From Paenirhodobacter enshiensis (lineage in GTDB: Bacteria > Pseudomonadota > Alphaproteobacteria > Rhodobacterales > Rhodobacteraceae), in contig NZ_JFZB01000033.1 of the NCBI RefSeq assembly GCF_000740785.1, positions 1 to 50,356 on the forward strand: 50,356 nt of DNA, written 5' to 3'. The notes beneath the pieces are model-generated. The model was given only the letters and a program-made list of their open reading frames with translations. It was not told the origin of the DNA and searched no databases. A program made the translations under genes and the position numbers. Of this stretch, positions 43,868-50,356 are shown piece by piece (positions within the stretch are counted from its first letter, which is position 1; each line of letters begins with the position of its first letter).

Positions 43868-44968
43868 TTACTTCACCTGCGCGTGCTGCGAGGCCATGGC
43901 ATCGAACGGCAGCTCGGCGAAGCGGAACCACACCTGTTCCTTCTGCCAATAGGGCAGCCAGTTGTCGTAGAACTTCTTGAAATCCGCGTTCTGCGCCGCG
44001 ACCTCGGTGTAATAAGCGCGCGATTCCCGGAACGCCGCTTCCAGCACGTCATTCGGGAAGGTGCGCAGCTGCGCGCCGTTCGCCACCAGCCGATACAGCG
44101 CATCGGGATTGCGCGCGTCGTATTTCGCCACGCAACGCGTCAGCGTCTCGGTCGAGACCGCCTCGATCGCCGCCTGGTAATGCTTCGGCAGCTCGTTCCA
44201 CTTGTCGAGGTTGACGTAAAGCGGCACGTTCGCCGTGCCTTCCCACCAGCCCGGCGCGTAGTAATACGGCGCCACCTTGTAGAAGCCGAGCTTCTCATCG
44301 TCATAGGGACCGGAGAACTCCACCGCGTCGATGGTGCCCTTCTCGAGCGAGGCATAGATGTCGCCGCCCGCGATCTGCTGCGGGATCACGCCAAGCCGCG
44401 ACATGATCGTGCCGCCGACGCCGGCGATGCGCATCTTCAGCCCCTTGAGATCGTCGAGCGACTTGATCTCCTTGCGATACCAGCCGCCCATCTGCGCGCC
44501 GGTATTGCCGGCCGGAATGGCGTGGACGTTGTATTGCTTGAGGAAATCGTTCACCAGCTCCAGCCCGCCGCCGTAGAACAGCCACGAATTGTGCTGACGC
44601 GTGTTCAGCCCGAACGGCAGCGAGGTGTCAAAAGCGAAGGCCGGGTTCTTGCCGACATAGAAGGTCGACAGCGTATGCGCGCATTCGACGGTGCCCGCCT
44701 GAACCGCGTCGAGGGCCTGCAGACCGGGCACGATCTCGCCGGGCGCGAAGACCTGGATCTGGAAATTGCCCTCGGTGATCTCGGCGATGCGGTTCGACAG
44801 CTCGGTCGAGATGCCGAACAGCGTGTCGAGGCTTTTCGGATAGCTCGAGGTCAGCCGCCAGGTGATCTTCGGGTTCGCCTGCGCGATGGCGGGTGCGGCA
44901 AGGGCCGTCGCGGCGGTGCTCGCGGCGGCGACAAGGCCGGCGCGGGTGATGAACGAACGTCTGTGCAA
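43868..44968 (-). CDS. TRAP transporter periplasmic binding protein (DctP family, TakP-like), 366 aa
   Basis: Solute receptor for a TRAP importer. Twin-arginine leader MHRRSFITRAGLVAAASTAA cut after APAIAQA. DctP-family features: VQAGTVECAHTLSTFYVGKN, FDTSLPFGLNTRQHNSW, KGLKMRIAGVGGTIMSRLG (Arg that binds a carboxylate), GTIDAVEFSGPYDDEKLGF, YYYAPGWWEGTANVPLYVNL. This resembles the alpha-keto-acid receptor TakP of Rhodobacter. The membrane parts DctQ and DctM are not in the window, so it may be an orphan receptor. Confidence 0.9.
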   Translation of the reverse strand: MHRRSFITRAGLVAAASTAATALAAPAIAQANPKITWRLTSSYPKSLDTLFGISTELSNRIAEITEGNFQIQVFAPGEIVPGLQALDAVQAGTVECAHTLSTFYVGKNPAFAFDTSLPFGLNTRQHNSWLFYGGGLELVNDFLKQYNVHAIPAGNTGAQMGGWYRKEIKSLDDLKGLKMRIAGVGGTIMSRLGVIPQQIAGGDIYASLEKGTIDAVEFSGPYDDEKLGFYKVAPYYYAPGWWEGTANVPLYVNLDKWNELPKHYQAAIEAVSTETLTRCVAKYDARNPDALYRLVANGAQLRTFPNDVLEAAFRESRAYYTEVAAQNADFKKFYDNWLPYWQKEQVWFRFAELPFDAMASQHAQVK

Positions 44969-45108
44969 GGCGGTCCTCCCGGAAAGTCAGCCGGGTGCCC
45001 TCCTGCGCCCGGTCGCCGGAACCTAGCAACTTTATGCCCGGTGTCACGCCGAAAATGAAATTTTCGCACAATAATGTGGCTGTTTCGGTTTCATCGGGCA
45101 CGGCAATG

Positions 45109-45136
45109 AAAAACGCCCGGCACGGGGGCCGGGCGT
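45109..45136 (-). terminator. Rho-independent terminator after CoA-transferase operon
   Basis: On the minus strand GCCCGGC-type 9-bp stem ACGCCCGGC / GCCGGGCGT with six-base loop, followed by T5 (plus-strand AAAAA at 45109-45113), about 30 bp past the stop at 45167. Confidence 0.85.
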
Positions 45137-45166
45137 CTCGTCTCGATGCGATGCTCTGTCGTCGCT

Positions 45167-45820
45167 TCAGGCCAGCTTCATCTCGGGGATGTCGCCTTCG
45201 ACGATCAGCCGTGCCTCGGTCTGGGCGACGATGTCTTCGACGCTGACGCCGGGCGCGCGCTCGCGCAGCACCAGACCGGCCTCGGTCGGCTTCAGCACCG
45301 CCATGTCGGTCACCACCAGATCGACCCGGCGCAGCGAGGTCAGCGGCAGCGTGCACTTGCGCACCACCCGCGCCTCGCCCTTGGCCGAGTGCTGCATCGC
45401 CACGATCACCGCGGCCGCTCCGGTCACCAGATCCATCGCGCCGCCCATGCCCGGCACCATCTTGCCCGGCACCTGCCAGTTCGCCAGCTGCCCGGCCTCG
45501 TCGACCTGCAGCCCGCCCAGCACGGTCAGGTCCATGTGACCGCCGCGGATCAGCCCGAACACCATCGTGCTGTCGATGGTCGCCGCGCCCGGTTCCGCCA
45601 TCACGAAGCCCGCGCCGGCATCGGTCAGATGCGGGTCCTCCATGCCTTCGGGCGGCCGGCCGCCGGTGCCGATGAAGCCGTTCTCGGTCTGGAAGAAGAT
45701 ACCGTGCCCCGAGGGCACGAAGCGCGCCACCATGCTCGGCAGGCCGATGCCCAGATTGACCAGCATCCCGGCCTTGAGTTCCAGCGCGACGCGGCGCGCG
45801 ATCAGTTCCTTGGGTTCCAT
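45167..45820 (-). CDS. scoB: 3-oxoacid CoA-transferase subunit B, 217 aa
   Basis: Beta subunit of a type I CoA-transferase (succinyl-CoA:3-ketoacid or acetoacetate type). Catalytic Glu in IFFQTENGFIGTGGRP; NLGIGLPSMVARFVPSG at the N-terminus; MDLVTGAAAVIVAMQHSAKG; VEDIVAQTEARLIVEGDIPE. Pairs with scoA 14 bp upstream. AGGGAG precedes the start at 45820. Used in ketone-body or PHB breakdown; acceptor specificity is not provable here (AtoA is the alternative). Confidence 0.92.
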   Translation of the reverse strand: MEPKELIARRVALELKAGMLVNLGIGLPSMVARFVPSGHGIFFQTENGFIGTGGRPPEGMEDPHLTDAGAGFVMAEPGAATIDSTMVFGLIRGGHMDLTVLGGLQVDEAGQLANWQVPGKMVPGMGGAMDLVTGAAAVIVAMQHSAKGEARVVRKCTLPLTSLRRVDLVVTDMAVLKPTEAGLVLRERAPGVSVEDIVAQTEARLIVEGDIPEMKLA

Positions 45821-45834
45821 CTCGTCTCCCTCCC

Positions 45835-46488
45835 TCAGGCGCCGCGGGTCAGCAGGTGATCGACGATCGCACCCGGCGTGTGCACGTCATCGGGCGCGAT
45901 GGCGCCGGTGGGCACGATGGATTCGGGTTCGGCGATCACGACCTTCCCGGCCATGGCGATGGTCGGGTTGAAGTTGCGCGCGGTGAACGCATAGGACAGA
46001 TTGCCGATGTAATCGGCGCGCCAGGCCCGGACCAGGGCGAAGTCCGCCTTGATCGGCTTTTCCAGCAGGAAGCGCTTGCCGTCGACTTCGATCACCTGCT
46101 TGCCATTCTCGACTTCGGTGCCGAGGCCGGTGGGCGTCAGCACGCCCCCAAGGCCGAAGCCGCCGGCGCGGATGCGCTCGATCAGCGTGCCCTGCGGCAC
46201 CAGCTCGACCTCGATCTCGCCGGCGATCATCTTGGCCTGGGTCTCGGGGTTCAGCCCGATGTGCGAGGTGATCATCTTGCGCACCGCACCCGCCGCGACC
46301 AGCGCGCCGATGCCGATGCCCTTGTGGCCGGAATCGTTGGCGATGATCGTAAGGTCGCGCGCGCCGCGCGCCACCAGGGCGTTCATCATCCGCATCGGCC
46401 CGCCGACGCCCATGAAGCCGCCGATCAGAAGACTTGCCCCGTCGGGGATCATCTCTGCGGCTTCTTCCGGCCTCAAAACCTTTCTCAT
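45835..46488 (-). CDS. scoA: 3-oxoacid CoA-transferase subunit A, 217 aa
   Basis: Alpha subunit. MRKVLRPEEAAEMIPDGASL, then IGGFMGVGGPMRMMNALVAR (CoA-binding Gly-rich loop), NDSGHKGIGIGALVAAGAVR, ELVPQGTLIERIRAGGFGLG, and AFTARNFNPTIAMAGK. ATG at 46488 has AAAGGAAC upstream; the longer frame runs into Arg/Gly-rich non-coding sequence. Operon of two with scoB, ends at terminator 45109. AtoD is the alternative name. Confidence 0.92.
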   Translation of the reverse strand: MRKVLRPEEAAEMIPDGASLLIGGFMGVGGPMRMMNALVARGARDLTIIANDSGHKGIGIGALVAAGAVRKMITSHIGLNPETQAKMIAGEIEVELVPQGTLIERIRAGGFGLGGVLTPTGLGTEVENGKQVIEVDGKRFLLEKPIKADFALVRAWRADYIGNLSYAFTARNFNPTIAMAGKVVIAEPESIVPTGAIAPDDVHTPGAIVDHLLTRGA

Positions 46489-46954
46489 CGCTGTTCCTTT
46501 CGCTCCGGGGCGTGTCGGGGCGCCTTGGCGTCGACCGTCCCCCCTCCTCGTTCCGGCGGCTGCGCTCCTCGCGTGGGCCGGGGTGTTTCCCATGCGCGGC
46601 TCCGGGGGCTGGCCGCTCCGGCCGGGTCCGCGCGGCATGGCGAAAGCCCCCGGGGAGCCGGGGGCGCTTCGCGCCGGACGATGGGGCCAAGACCGGGCCA
46701 ATGCAAGCGAGCGGGCGACCCATTGTCGCAGTGACGTCGCGTCTCATGAGACCGGTGCTGCCCCTTGATCGTATTCCGATACAGGAATATGAATTGGAAA
46801 CGGAATGTCGGACCGCTCTTCGGGGCGCGATCCGGTTCCGCCAAGTTGGGCCCGCGCCTGCCCCGGCTGCGGATGCCCCTGCGCCGGTGCCGAAGGAGGG
46901 CGGCACCGGCGCCCTTTCGCCCGGACCCGGGCCAGCCCCTCCCCGGAGAGCAAG
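46489..46954. other. Intergenic region between scoA and dsrE-type gene
   Basis: No gene that I can support. It contains a short perfect stem GCCCCCGG / CCGGGGGC (46646-46665) without a T run, and near 46771 the inverted repeat described as a separate site. The sequence 46810-46950 is Pro/Arg-rich in translation, but without a start or conservation. Confidence 0.5.
46772..46789. promoter_or_regulatory. ATTC-N8-GAAT inverted repeat (SqrR/BigR-type site)
   Basis: TATTCC-N6-GGAATA, which contains ATTC-N8-GAAT, the pattern reported for the sulfide-responsive repressor SqrR of Rhodobacter and for BigR. It lies 165 bp upstream of a DsrE-family gene, so a role in reactive-sulfur control is plausible. 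No sqrR gene is in the window. Confidence 0.5.
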
Positions 46955-47329
46955 ATGCAGACCGCCGATTTCGTCGCTACCATCTTCGACAATGCCACCT
47001 CCAGCCCCGGCAAGGTCACCGTCGGCCTCACCATGGCGCTGAATGCGCTGAAAATGGGCCACAGCGCAGTGATTCTGCTGATGGTCGACGGGGTGGAGCT
47101 TGCCGTGCCGGGGGCGATGGCAGCCATCGACATCGGTGCGCCGTTCCGTCCCGCGGCCGACCTGCTGGCCGATTTTCTGGCAGCCGGCGGCCGGATCGCG
47201 GTGTGCTCGGCCTGCCTTGTCCATCACGGCATGAGCGCCGATCAGGTGGTTCCGGGCTACGAGATCATCAACGCTCCCGATGTCGTCGCGGCGCTGATGG
47301 CGGCGAAGGGGACGCTTCAGCTGTCCTGA
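46955..47329 (+). CDS. DsrE-family protein, 124 aa
   Basis: Small soluble protein of the DsrE/DsrF/YchN sulfur-relay fold. MQTADFVATIFDNATSSPGK, VTVGLTMALNALKMGHSAVI, LADFLAAGGRIAVCSACLVH, SADQVVPGYEIINAPDVV. Two Cys in VCSACLVHHG are the likely sulfur-carrying residues. GGAGAG upstream of the ATG at 46955; the upstream extension of the frame is Pro/Arg-rich. Follows an ATTC-N8-GAAT site. Role in persulfide or thiol handling is inferred. Confidence 0.82.
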   Translation: MQTADFVATIFDNATSSPGKVTVGLTMALNALKMGHSAVILLMVDGVELAVPGAMAAIDIGAPFRPAADLLADFLAAGGRIAVCSACLVHHGMSADQVVPGYEIINAPDVVAALMAAKGTLQLS

Positions 47330-47455
47330 GCGCGTCGTTCCGGCCGGGCTCTCCGGGGTGCCGGGGGGCCGGCGCTCCACTTCCCCGGTGGAGGACTTCA
47401 CGCTAGGCTCGGCCCGTTCCGCCCCATCCCGGGGCTGCCGCAGCGAGGAGCGCAT

Positions 47456-47836
47456 ATGAGCCGCAGCGACAATATCGTCATCCGTGTGCTGTTTCTGGCG
47501 CTCGGAGGGATGTTCGTGCTTCTGGGCTTCGTCGGGGCGTTCCTCCCGGTGCTGCCGACGGTGCCGTTCCTGATCCTCGCGGCCGGCTGCTTCGCCCGCT
47601 CGTCCGAACGGCTGGAAAACTGGTTGCTGTCGCACCGTCATTTCGGCCCGCTGCTCAGCGACTGGCGCGAGCGCGGCGCGATCCCGCGCCGGGCCAAGCT
47701 GCTTGCGCTTGCGGGGTCGGGGGCAGGCTTCGTGCTGTTCGTCTGGGGGCGGGCGCCTGGCTGGCCGCTCGGCCTCGCGGTCGGGGCGGTGATCGCCGGC
47801 GCGATGCTCTATGTGTTCTCCCGTCCCGATGCCTGA
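47456..47836 (+). CDS. ybaN: YbaN/DUF454 membrane protein, 126 aa
   Basis: Inner-membrane protein. IVIRVLFLALGGMFVLLGFV, GAFLPVLPTVPFLILAAGCF (TMs 1 and 2), RSSERLENWLLSHRHFGPLL is the DUF454 loop, and two C-terminal helices follow (LLALAGSGAGFVLFVW, LAVGAVIAGAMLYVFS). Function unknown; ATG has AGGAGCGCAT upstream. Not coupled to neighbours. Confidence 0.88.
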   Translation: MSRSDNIVIRVLFLALGGMFVLLGFVGAFLPVLPTVPFLILAAGCFARSSERLENWLLSHRHFGPLLSDWRERGAIPRRAKLLALAGSGAGFVLFVWGRAPGWPLGLAVGAVIAGAMLYVFSRPDA

Positions 47837-47897
47837 ACGGACTTGCCTCGTGGGGGAAAGGGTGCATCCTGCGCGCATCATTCGAAAGGCTGCCGCC

Positions 47898-48422
47898 ATG
47901 CCCCAGGTCTCTTCCTCTTCCGAAGTCTCTCTCGCTTCCGAAACCGTCTCGCGCGATCTGTTTCGCGAGGGCATGGCGCGATTGTCAGCGGCGGTGAACA
48001 TCGTCACCACCGACGGGCCGGGGGGCAGGGCCGGCTTCACCGCCTCGGCAGTCTGCTCGGTCACCGACACGCCGCCGACGCTTCTGGTGTGCATCAACCG
48101 CTCCAGCTCGGCCGCGCCGGCCTTCGCGGGCAACGATGTCCTGTGCGTCAACACCATCGGGCCGGATCACGTCGCGCTGGCAAAACTGTTCGGCGGCAAG
48201 ACCCCGATGGCAGAGCGCTTCGATCACGGCGACTGGCACACCGGCACAAGCGGCGCTCCGATCCTCGACGGTGCCGTGGTCTCCTTCGACTGCCGTATCG
48301 CGCTGCGCCAGGTCGTCGGCACCCACGAGGTGATGTTTTGCGAGGTTCTCGGTGTCCGGGTCCGCCCCGACACCCCCGCCACTGCCTATTTCAACCGTGC
48401 CTTCCACGATCTTCCGGCCTGA
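47898..48422 (+). CDS. Flavin reductase (HpaC/RutF-like), 174 aa
   Basis: NADH:FMN/FAD reductase supplying reduced flavin to a monooxygenase. Ferric-reductase-like split-barrel: FREGMARLSAAVNIVTTDGP, GFTASAVCSVTDTPPTLLVC, INRSSSAAP, NTIGPDHVALAKLFGGK, and SFDCRIALRQVVGTHEVMFC. ATG at 47898 with AAAGG upstream. Partner monooxygenase not in window. Conserved core (TGITA-like VNIVTT) sits in the usual order. Confidence 0.86.
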   Translation: MPQVSSSSEVSLASETVSRDLFREGMARLSAAVNIVTTDGPGGRAGFTASAVCSVTDTPPTLLVCINRSSSAAPAFAGNDVLCVNTIGPDHVALAKLFGGKTPMAERFDHGDWHTGTSGAPILDGAVVSFDCRIALRQVVGTHEVMFCEVLGVRVRPDTPATAYFNRAFHDLPA

Positions 48423-48428
48423 GGCCCG

Positions 48429-48698
48429 TCATTTCAGCTGACTGTCCTTGGAGCCGCGCCGGTTGATCCCGGCCCGGGCCCTGAACCGGTGGTCGCGCGC
48501 ATTCTGGCACTCGATGCACAGCTTGACACCGGGCAGAGCCCTGCGCCGCGCCTCGGGGATCGGCTCGCCGCATTCGGCGCATTCGGTCAGGCTTTCGCCC
48601 ACCGGCTGCGCACGCGCCTTCAGTCGCGCCAGCTCGTCCTGGATCGAGGCCTCGATCTGCTCGTTCACGGCGCCGTCCTGCGCCCAGCCCCCTGCCAT
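48429..48698 (-). CDS. DksA/TraR-type C4 zinc-finger protein, 89 aa
   Basis: Short DksA-like RNA-polymerase binding protein (YbiI/TraR size). Zinc finger with four Cys: ECAECGEPIPEARRRALPGV and LCIECQNARDHR. N-terminal coiled-coil helix AVNEQIEASIQDELARLKAR. ATG at 48698 has GGAGAGCAGGAA upstream; the longer frame would run into repeat copy 3. Convergent with the flavin reductase. Confidence 0.88.
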   Translation of the reverse strand: MAGGWAQDGAVNEQIEASIQDELARLKARAQPVGESLTECAECGEPIPEARRRALPGVKLCIECQNARDHRFRARAGINRRGSKDSQLK

Positions 48699-48736
48699 TT
48701 CCTGCTCTCCCCGTTTGGCGCCCTTCCGTCTTTGCC

Positions 48737-48800
48737 CTTTCGGCTTTCCCGAAATATCCCGGGGGAGCTGCGGCTTGCCGCAGCGGGGGCAGAGCCCCCC
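48737..48800. repeat. Dispersed hairpin repeat, copy 3
   Basis: Same order as copy 2: CTTTCGGCTTTC, AAATATCCCGGG, GCTGCGG-CTTG-CCGCAGC, GGGGGC-AGA-GCCCCC, differing in a few bases near the centre. It lies upstream of the DksA-like start and the Bax-inhibitor gene (divergent space), where a terminator is unexpected. Confidence 0.75.
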
Positions 48801-49039
48801 GGGCAGGCCGGTCGAAGGGCCTGCCATCAGACATTATCGCCGCAACCCTGCAGGTCAAATCTTCATTTTGCGTCAACTTCGGTTCCCCTCGTGCACCGGC
48901 CGGACTGCGACGCATGGACGCGGGGCGGCACATTCGCGCGCCCCTGGCCAGATCAGCGCTTGAAATCGCATCTCAGGTTCCCAATATCGGCAAGGCAATC
49001 GCGGTCACTGGGCCGCGCCCTATTCGATTGGAGAGGACA

Positions 49040-49762
49040 ATGCCGGATTTCAACACGATGCGCGCCAGCTCCGCGGCAACGCGCGCGACGCAGATCGATG
49101 AGGGTCTGCGTGTCCACATGAACAAGGTCTACGGCCTGATGTCGATCGCCATGCTCGTGACGGGCGCGGTCGCTTGGGGTGTGGGCTCGAATGATCAGCT
49201 GGTTCGCGCGATCTTCGGCACGCCGCTCAAATGGGTGGTGATGCTCGCCCCGCTCGCCGTGGTCTTCGCTTTCGGCGCGATGATCAACCGCATGGCGACT
49301 TCGACGGCGCAGATCGTGTTCTTCGCCTATTCGGCGCTCATGGGCCTGTCGATCAGCTTCATCTTCGCCGCCTATACCGGCATCTCGATCGCCCAGACCT
49401 TCCTGGTCACGGCCATCGCCTTCGCCGGCCTGTCGCTTTACGGTTACACCACCAAGCGCGATCTGACGGCCTTCGGTTCGTTCCTGATGATGGGGCTGAT
49501 CGGTATCGTGGTCGCCTCGCTGCTGAACATCTTCATTCATTCGAGCGCGCTGAACTTCGCGATCTCGGCCATCGGCGTGCTGCTCTTCGCGGGCCTCACC
49601 GCCTTTGACACGCAGAACATCAAGAACACCTATCTGCAGCTTGCCGCTACGGATAACGAGTTCCTCGGCAAGGCCGCCATCCTCGGTGCCCTGCAGCTTT
49701 ACCTCGACTTCCTGAACCTGTTCATGTTCCTGCTGCAGTTCATGGGCGACCGCCGCGAGTGA
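49040..49762 (+). CDS. Bax inhibitor-1/YccA-family membrane protein, 240 aa
   Basis: Seven-helix inner-membrane protein of the BI-1 family (YbhL/YccA), linked to membrane quality control and ion flux. HMNKVYGLMSIAMLVTGAVA in TM1, FFAYSALMGLSISFIFAAYT, YGYTTKRDLTAFGSFLMMGL, LLFAGLTAFDTQNIKNTYLQ (AFDTQ is the family's conserved Asp region), then a C-terminal helix ending FLLQFMGDRRE. GGAGAGGACA before ATG at 49040. Ends in a strong terminator. Confidence 0.93.
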   Translation: MPDFNTMRASSAATRATQIDEGLRVHMNKVYGLMSIAMLVTGAVAWGVGSNDQLVRAIFGTPLKWVVMLAPLAVVFAFGAMINRMATSTAQIVFFAYSALMGLSISFIFAAYTGISIAQTFLVTAIAFAGLSLYGYTTKRDLTAFGSFLMMGLIGIVVASLLNIFIHSSALNFAISAIGVLLFAGLTAFDTQNIKNTYLQLAATDNEFLGKAAILGALQLYLDFLNLFMFLLQFMGDRRE

Positions 49763-49791
49763 TCGCTGCCTGGCTTCCGAACATGACGACG

Positions 49792-49815
49792 GGGCGCCCT
49801 GTGGGGCGCCCTTTT
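49792..49815 (+). terminator. Rho-independent terminator after Bax-inhibitor gene
   Basis: GGGCGCCC / GGGCGCCC (8 bp, loop TGTG) followed by TTTT, 30 bp past the stop. Confidence 0.85.
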
Positions 49816-50105
49816 GCATTGCCGGGGCGCAGGGCGCTTCCCTTTCGATTCCACCGCGCTGCGGCCTTGTCAGGGCAGCGCCGACCTCCTATCTGAGTGG
49901 AGGCGGTTACTGCTCCTCTCGTATCGGGCCATTTTTCCAGTGGCCGATAACCATTCCTGAGGGAGCTGGCTCTGACGGGGTCCTGGCCCCGTTATCTGGC
50001 ACCCACCTGATCACGTCAGGCTCTCGGGAAATCTCACGCCCGCACGGTCGCTGCGGTTTCCGCCACTTCCCGTCTCGTGCCCCGCACTGGACGATGACAT
50101 GCGAA
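49816..50105. other. Structured intergenic region, possible non-coding RNA
   Basis: No gene that I can support. It contains three short hairpins: ATCGG-CCA / TGG-CCGAT (49923-49948, one bulge), ACGGGG / CCCCGT (49975-49992), CCTGA / TCAGG (50006-50020). On the plus strand it runs into the terminator at 50106, so a small RNA of up to about 280 nt is possible. Confidence 0.3.
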
Positions 50106-50140
50106 AAGGCCCCTCCTCGCGGAGGGGCCTTCGTCGTTTT
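50106..50140. terminator. Rho-independent terminator
   Basis: AAGGCCCCTCC / GGAGGGGCCTT, 11-bp stem, loop TCGC. On the minus strand a T run follows (TTTTCGC), fitting the gene that ends at 50168; on the plus strand TCGTCGTTTTC also fits. Confidence 0.8.
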
Positions 50141-50167
50141 CACCGGAGAATGGATCGAATACGCCGC

Positions 50168-50356
50168 TTAGCGGCGGCGATGGACGCGCACCGGCACCGG
50201 AATGGCACGGGTGTCGGCCACAGGGGCCATCAGAGCGACGATTGCCGCCCCGGCAGAGCCGAGGACCGCAAGCCCCAGCACCGCCGTCACGACCGGAGCC
50301 GCGACCCCGGCGCGCTGCGCTACGTAAGCACCACATATCGCCGCCACGGTCAGCGC
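50168..50356 (-). CDS. C-terminal end of a small hydrophobic membrane protein (runs off the window)
   Basis: Minus-strand open frame to the window edge, 62 residues seen, ending VPVRVHRRR before TAA. The visible part is two hydrophobic stretches, LTVAAICGAYVAQRAG and AAPVVTAVLGLAVLGSAGAA then IVALMAP, so it is a membrane protein. N-terminus lies outside. Family not recognised. A terminator follows at 50106. Confidence 0.55.
   Translation of the reverse strand, partial: ALTVAAICGAYVAQRAGVAAPVVTAVLGLAVLGSAGAAIVALMAPVADTRAIPVPVRVHRRR

Noticed and set aside
49907-50143. 78-aa minus-strand frame
   Set aside because: Starts inside the terminator hairpin, has no ribosome binding site and no family resemblance.

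Overview
The window is GC-rich chromosomal DNA from an alphaproteobacterium, most likely a member of the Rhodobacteraceae (Rhodobacter/Paracoccus-like). The pointers are the DUF1489 gene, KpsE-type capsule exporter, TakP-like TRAP binding protein, adenosylcobalamin-dependent ribonucleotide reductase, the rpsO and pnp sequences, and dispersed hairpin repeats carrying CCCGGGATATTT. The genus cannot be fixed from the sequence alone. No phage, insertion sequence or CRISPR array was seen. Most of the window is intact genes packed in short operons with ATGA/GTGA stop-start overlaps.

Layout. 0-1.8 kb: a small cold-shock locus (csp plus two small genes), then about 0.9 kb of decaying DNA with relics of a thermonuclease and a transglutaminase, and a tRNA-Ser(GCU). 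2-3.2 kb: a DadA-like amino-acid oxidase. 3.3-10.9 kb: an extracytoplasmic flavin electron-transfer locus (ApbE flavin transferase, PepSY-flavodoxin-FNR reductase, DUF2271 protein with a flavinylation-like motif, His/Asp-rich secreted protein, PepSY protein) beside a two-component system and a VIT-type metal transporter. Four copies of a TCAG-type 11-bp direct repeat lie in its intergenic spaces. 11-21.2 kb: a drug-efflux block with an RND pump, its two-component regulators and an ABC exporter in one coupled operon, followed by an SmvA-like MFS pump and divergent TetR repressor with a palindromic operator between them. 21.3-25.8 kb: NrdJ, DUF1489, SseB and a uracil-DNA glycosylase. 25.9-29.1 kb: KpsT, KpsE-like protein and KdsA (capsule/KDO). 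29.1-33.2 kb: NikR and a NikKMLQO nickel/cobalt ECF importer. 33.3-40.9 kb: ilvD, glyoxalase, mntH/mntR, rpsO, doxX, pnp. 41-43.7 kb: three overlapping glycosyltransferase genes. 43.9-50.4 kb: TRAP binding protein, 3-oxoacid CoA-transferase, DsrE, YbaN, flavin reductase, DksA-like zinc finger, Bax-inhibitor-like membrane protein and the end of a membrane-protein gene.

The most interesting point is the nickel locus. The divergent promoter between nikR and the importer holds a perfect GTATGA-N16-TCATAC, the operator known for E. coli NikR. Yet the NikR here, which aligns without gaps to the E. coli protein through residue 100, has lost all four nickel ligands (positions 76, 87, 89, 95 are Leu, Ser, Pro, Ser) and has gained a 12-histidine C-terminal tail. 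In the importer, NikK and NikL are predicted to begin with His after signal-peptide cleavage, NikM begins Ala-His after Met removal, and the ATPase ends in a His-rich tail. This suggests a metal-sensing and handling scheme different from the textbook one. Metal handling recurs elsewhere (VIT, MntH/MntR with an MntR-box-like palindrome, His/Asp-rich protein, B12-dependent NrdJ), but the genes look like ordinary chromosomal units rather than one island.
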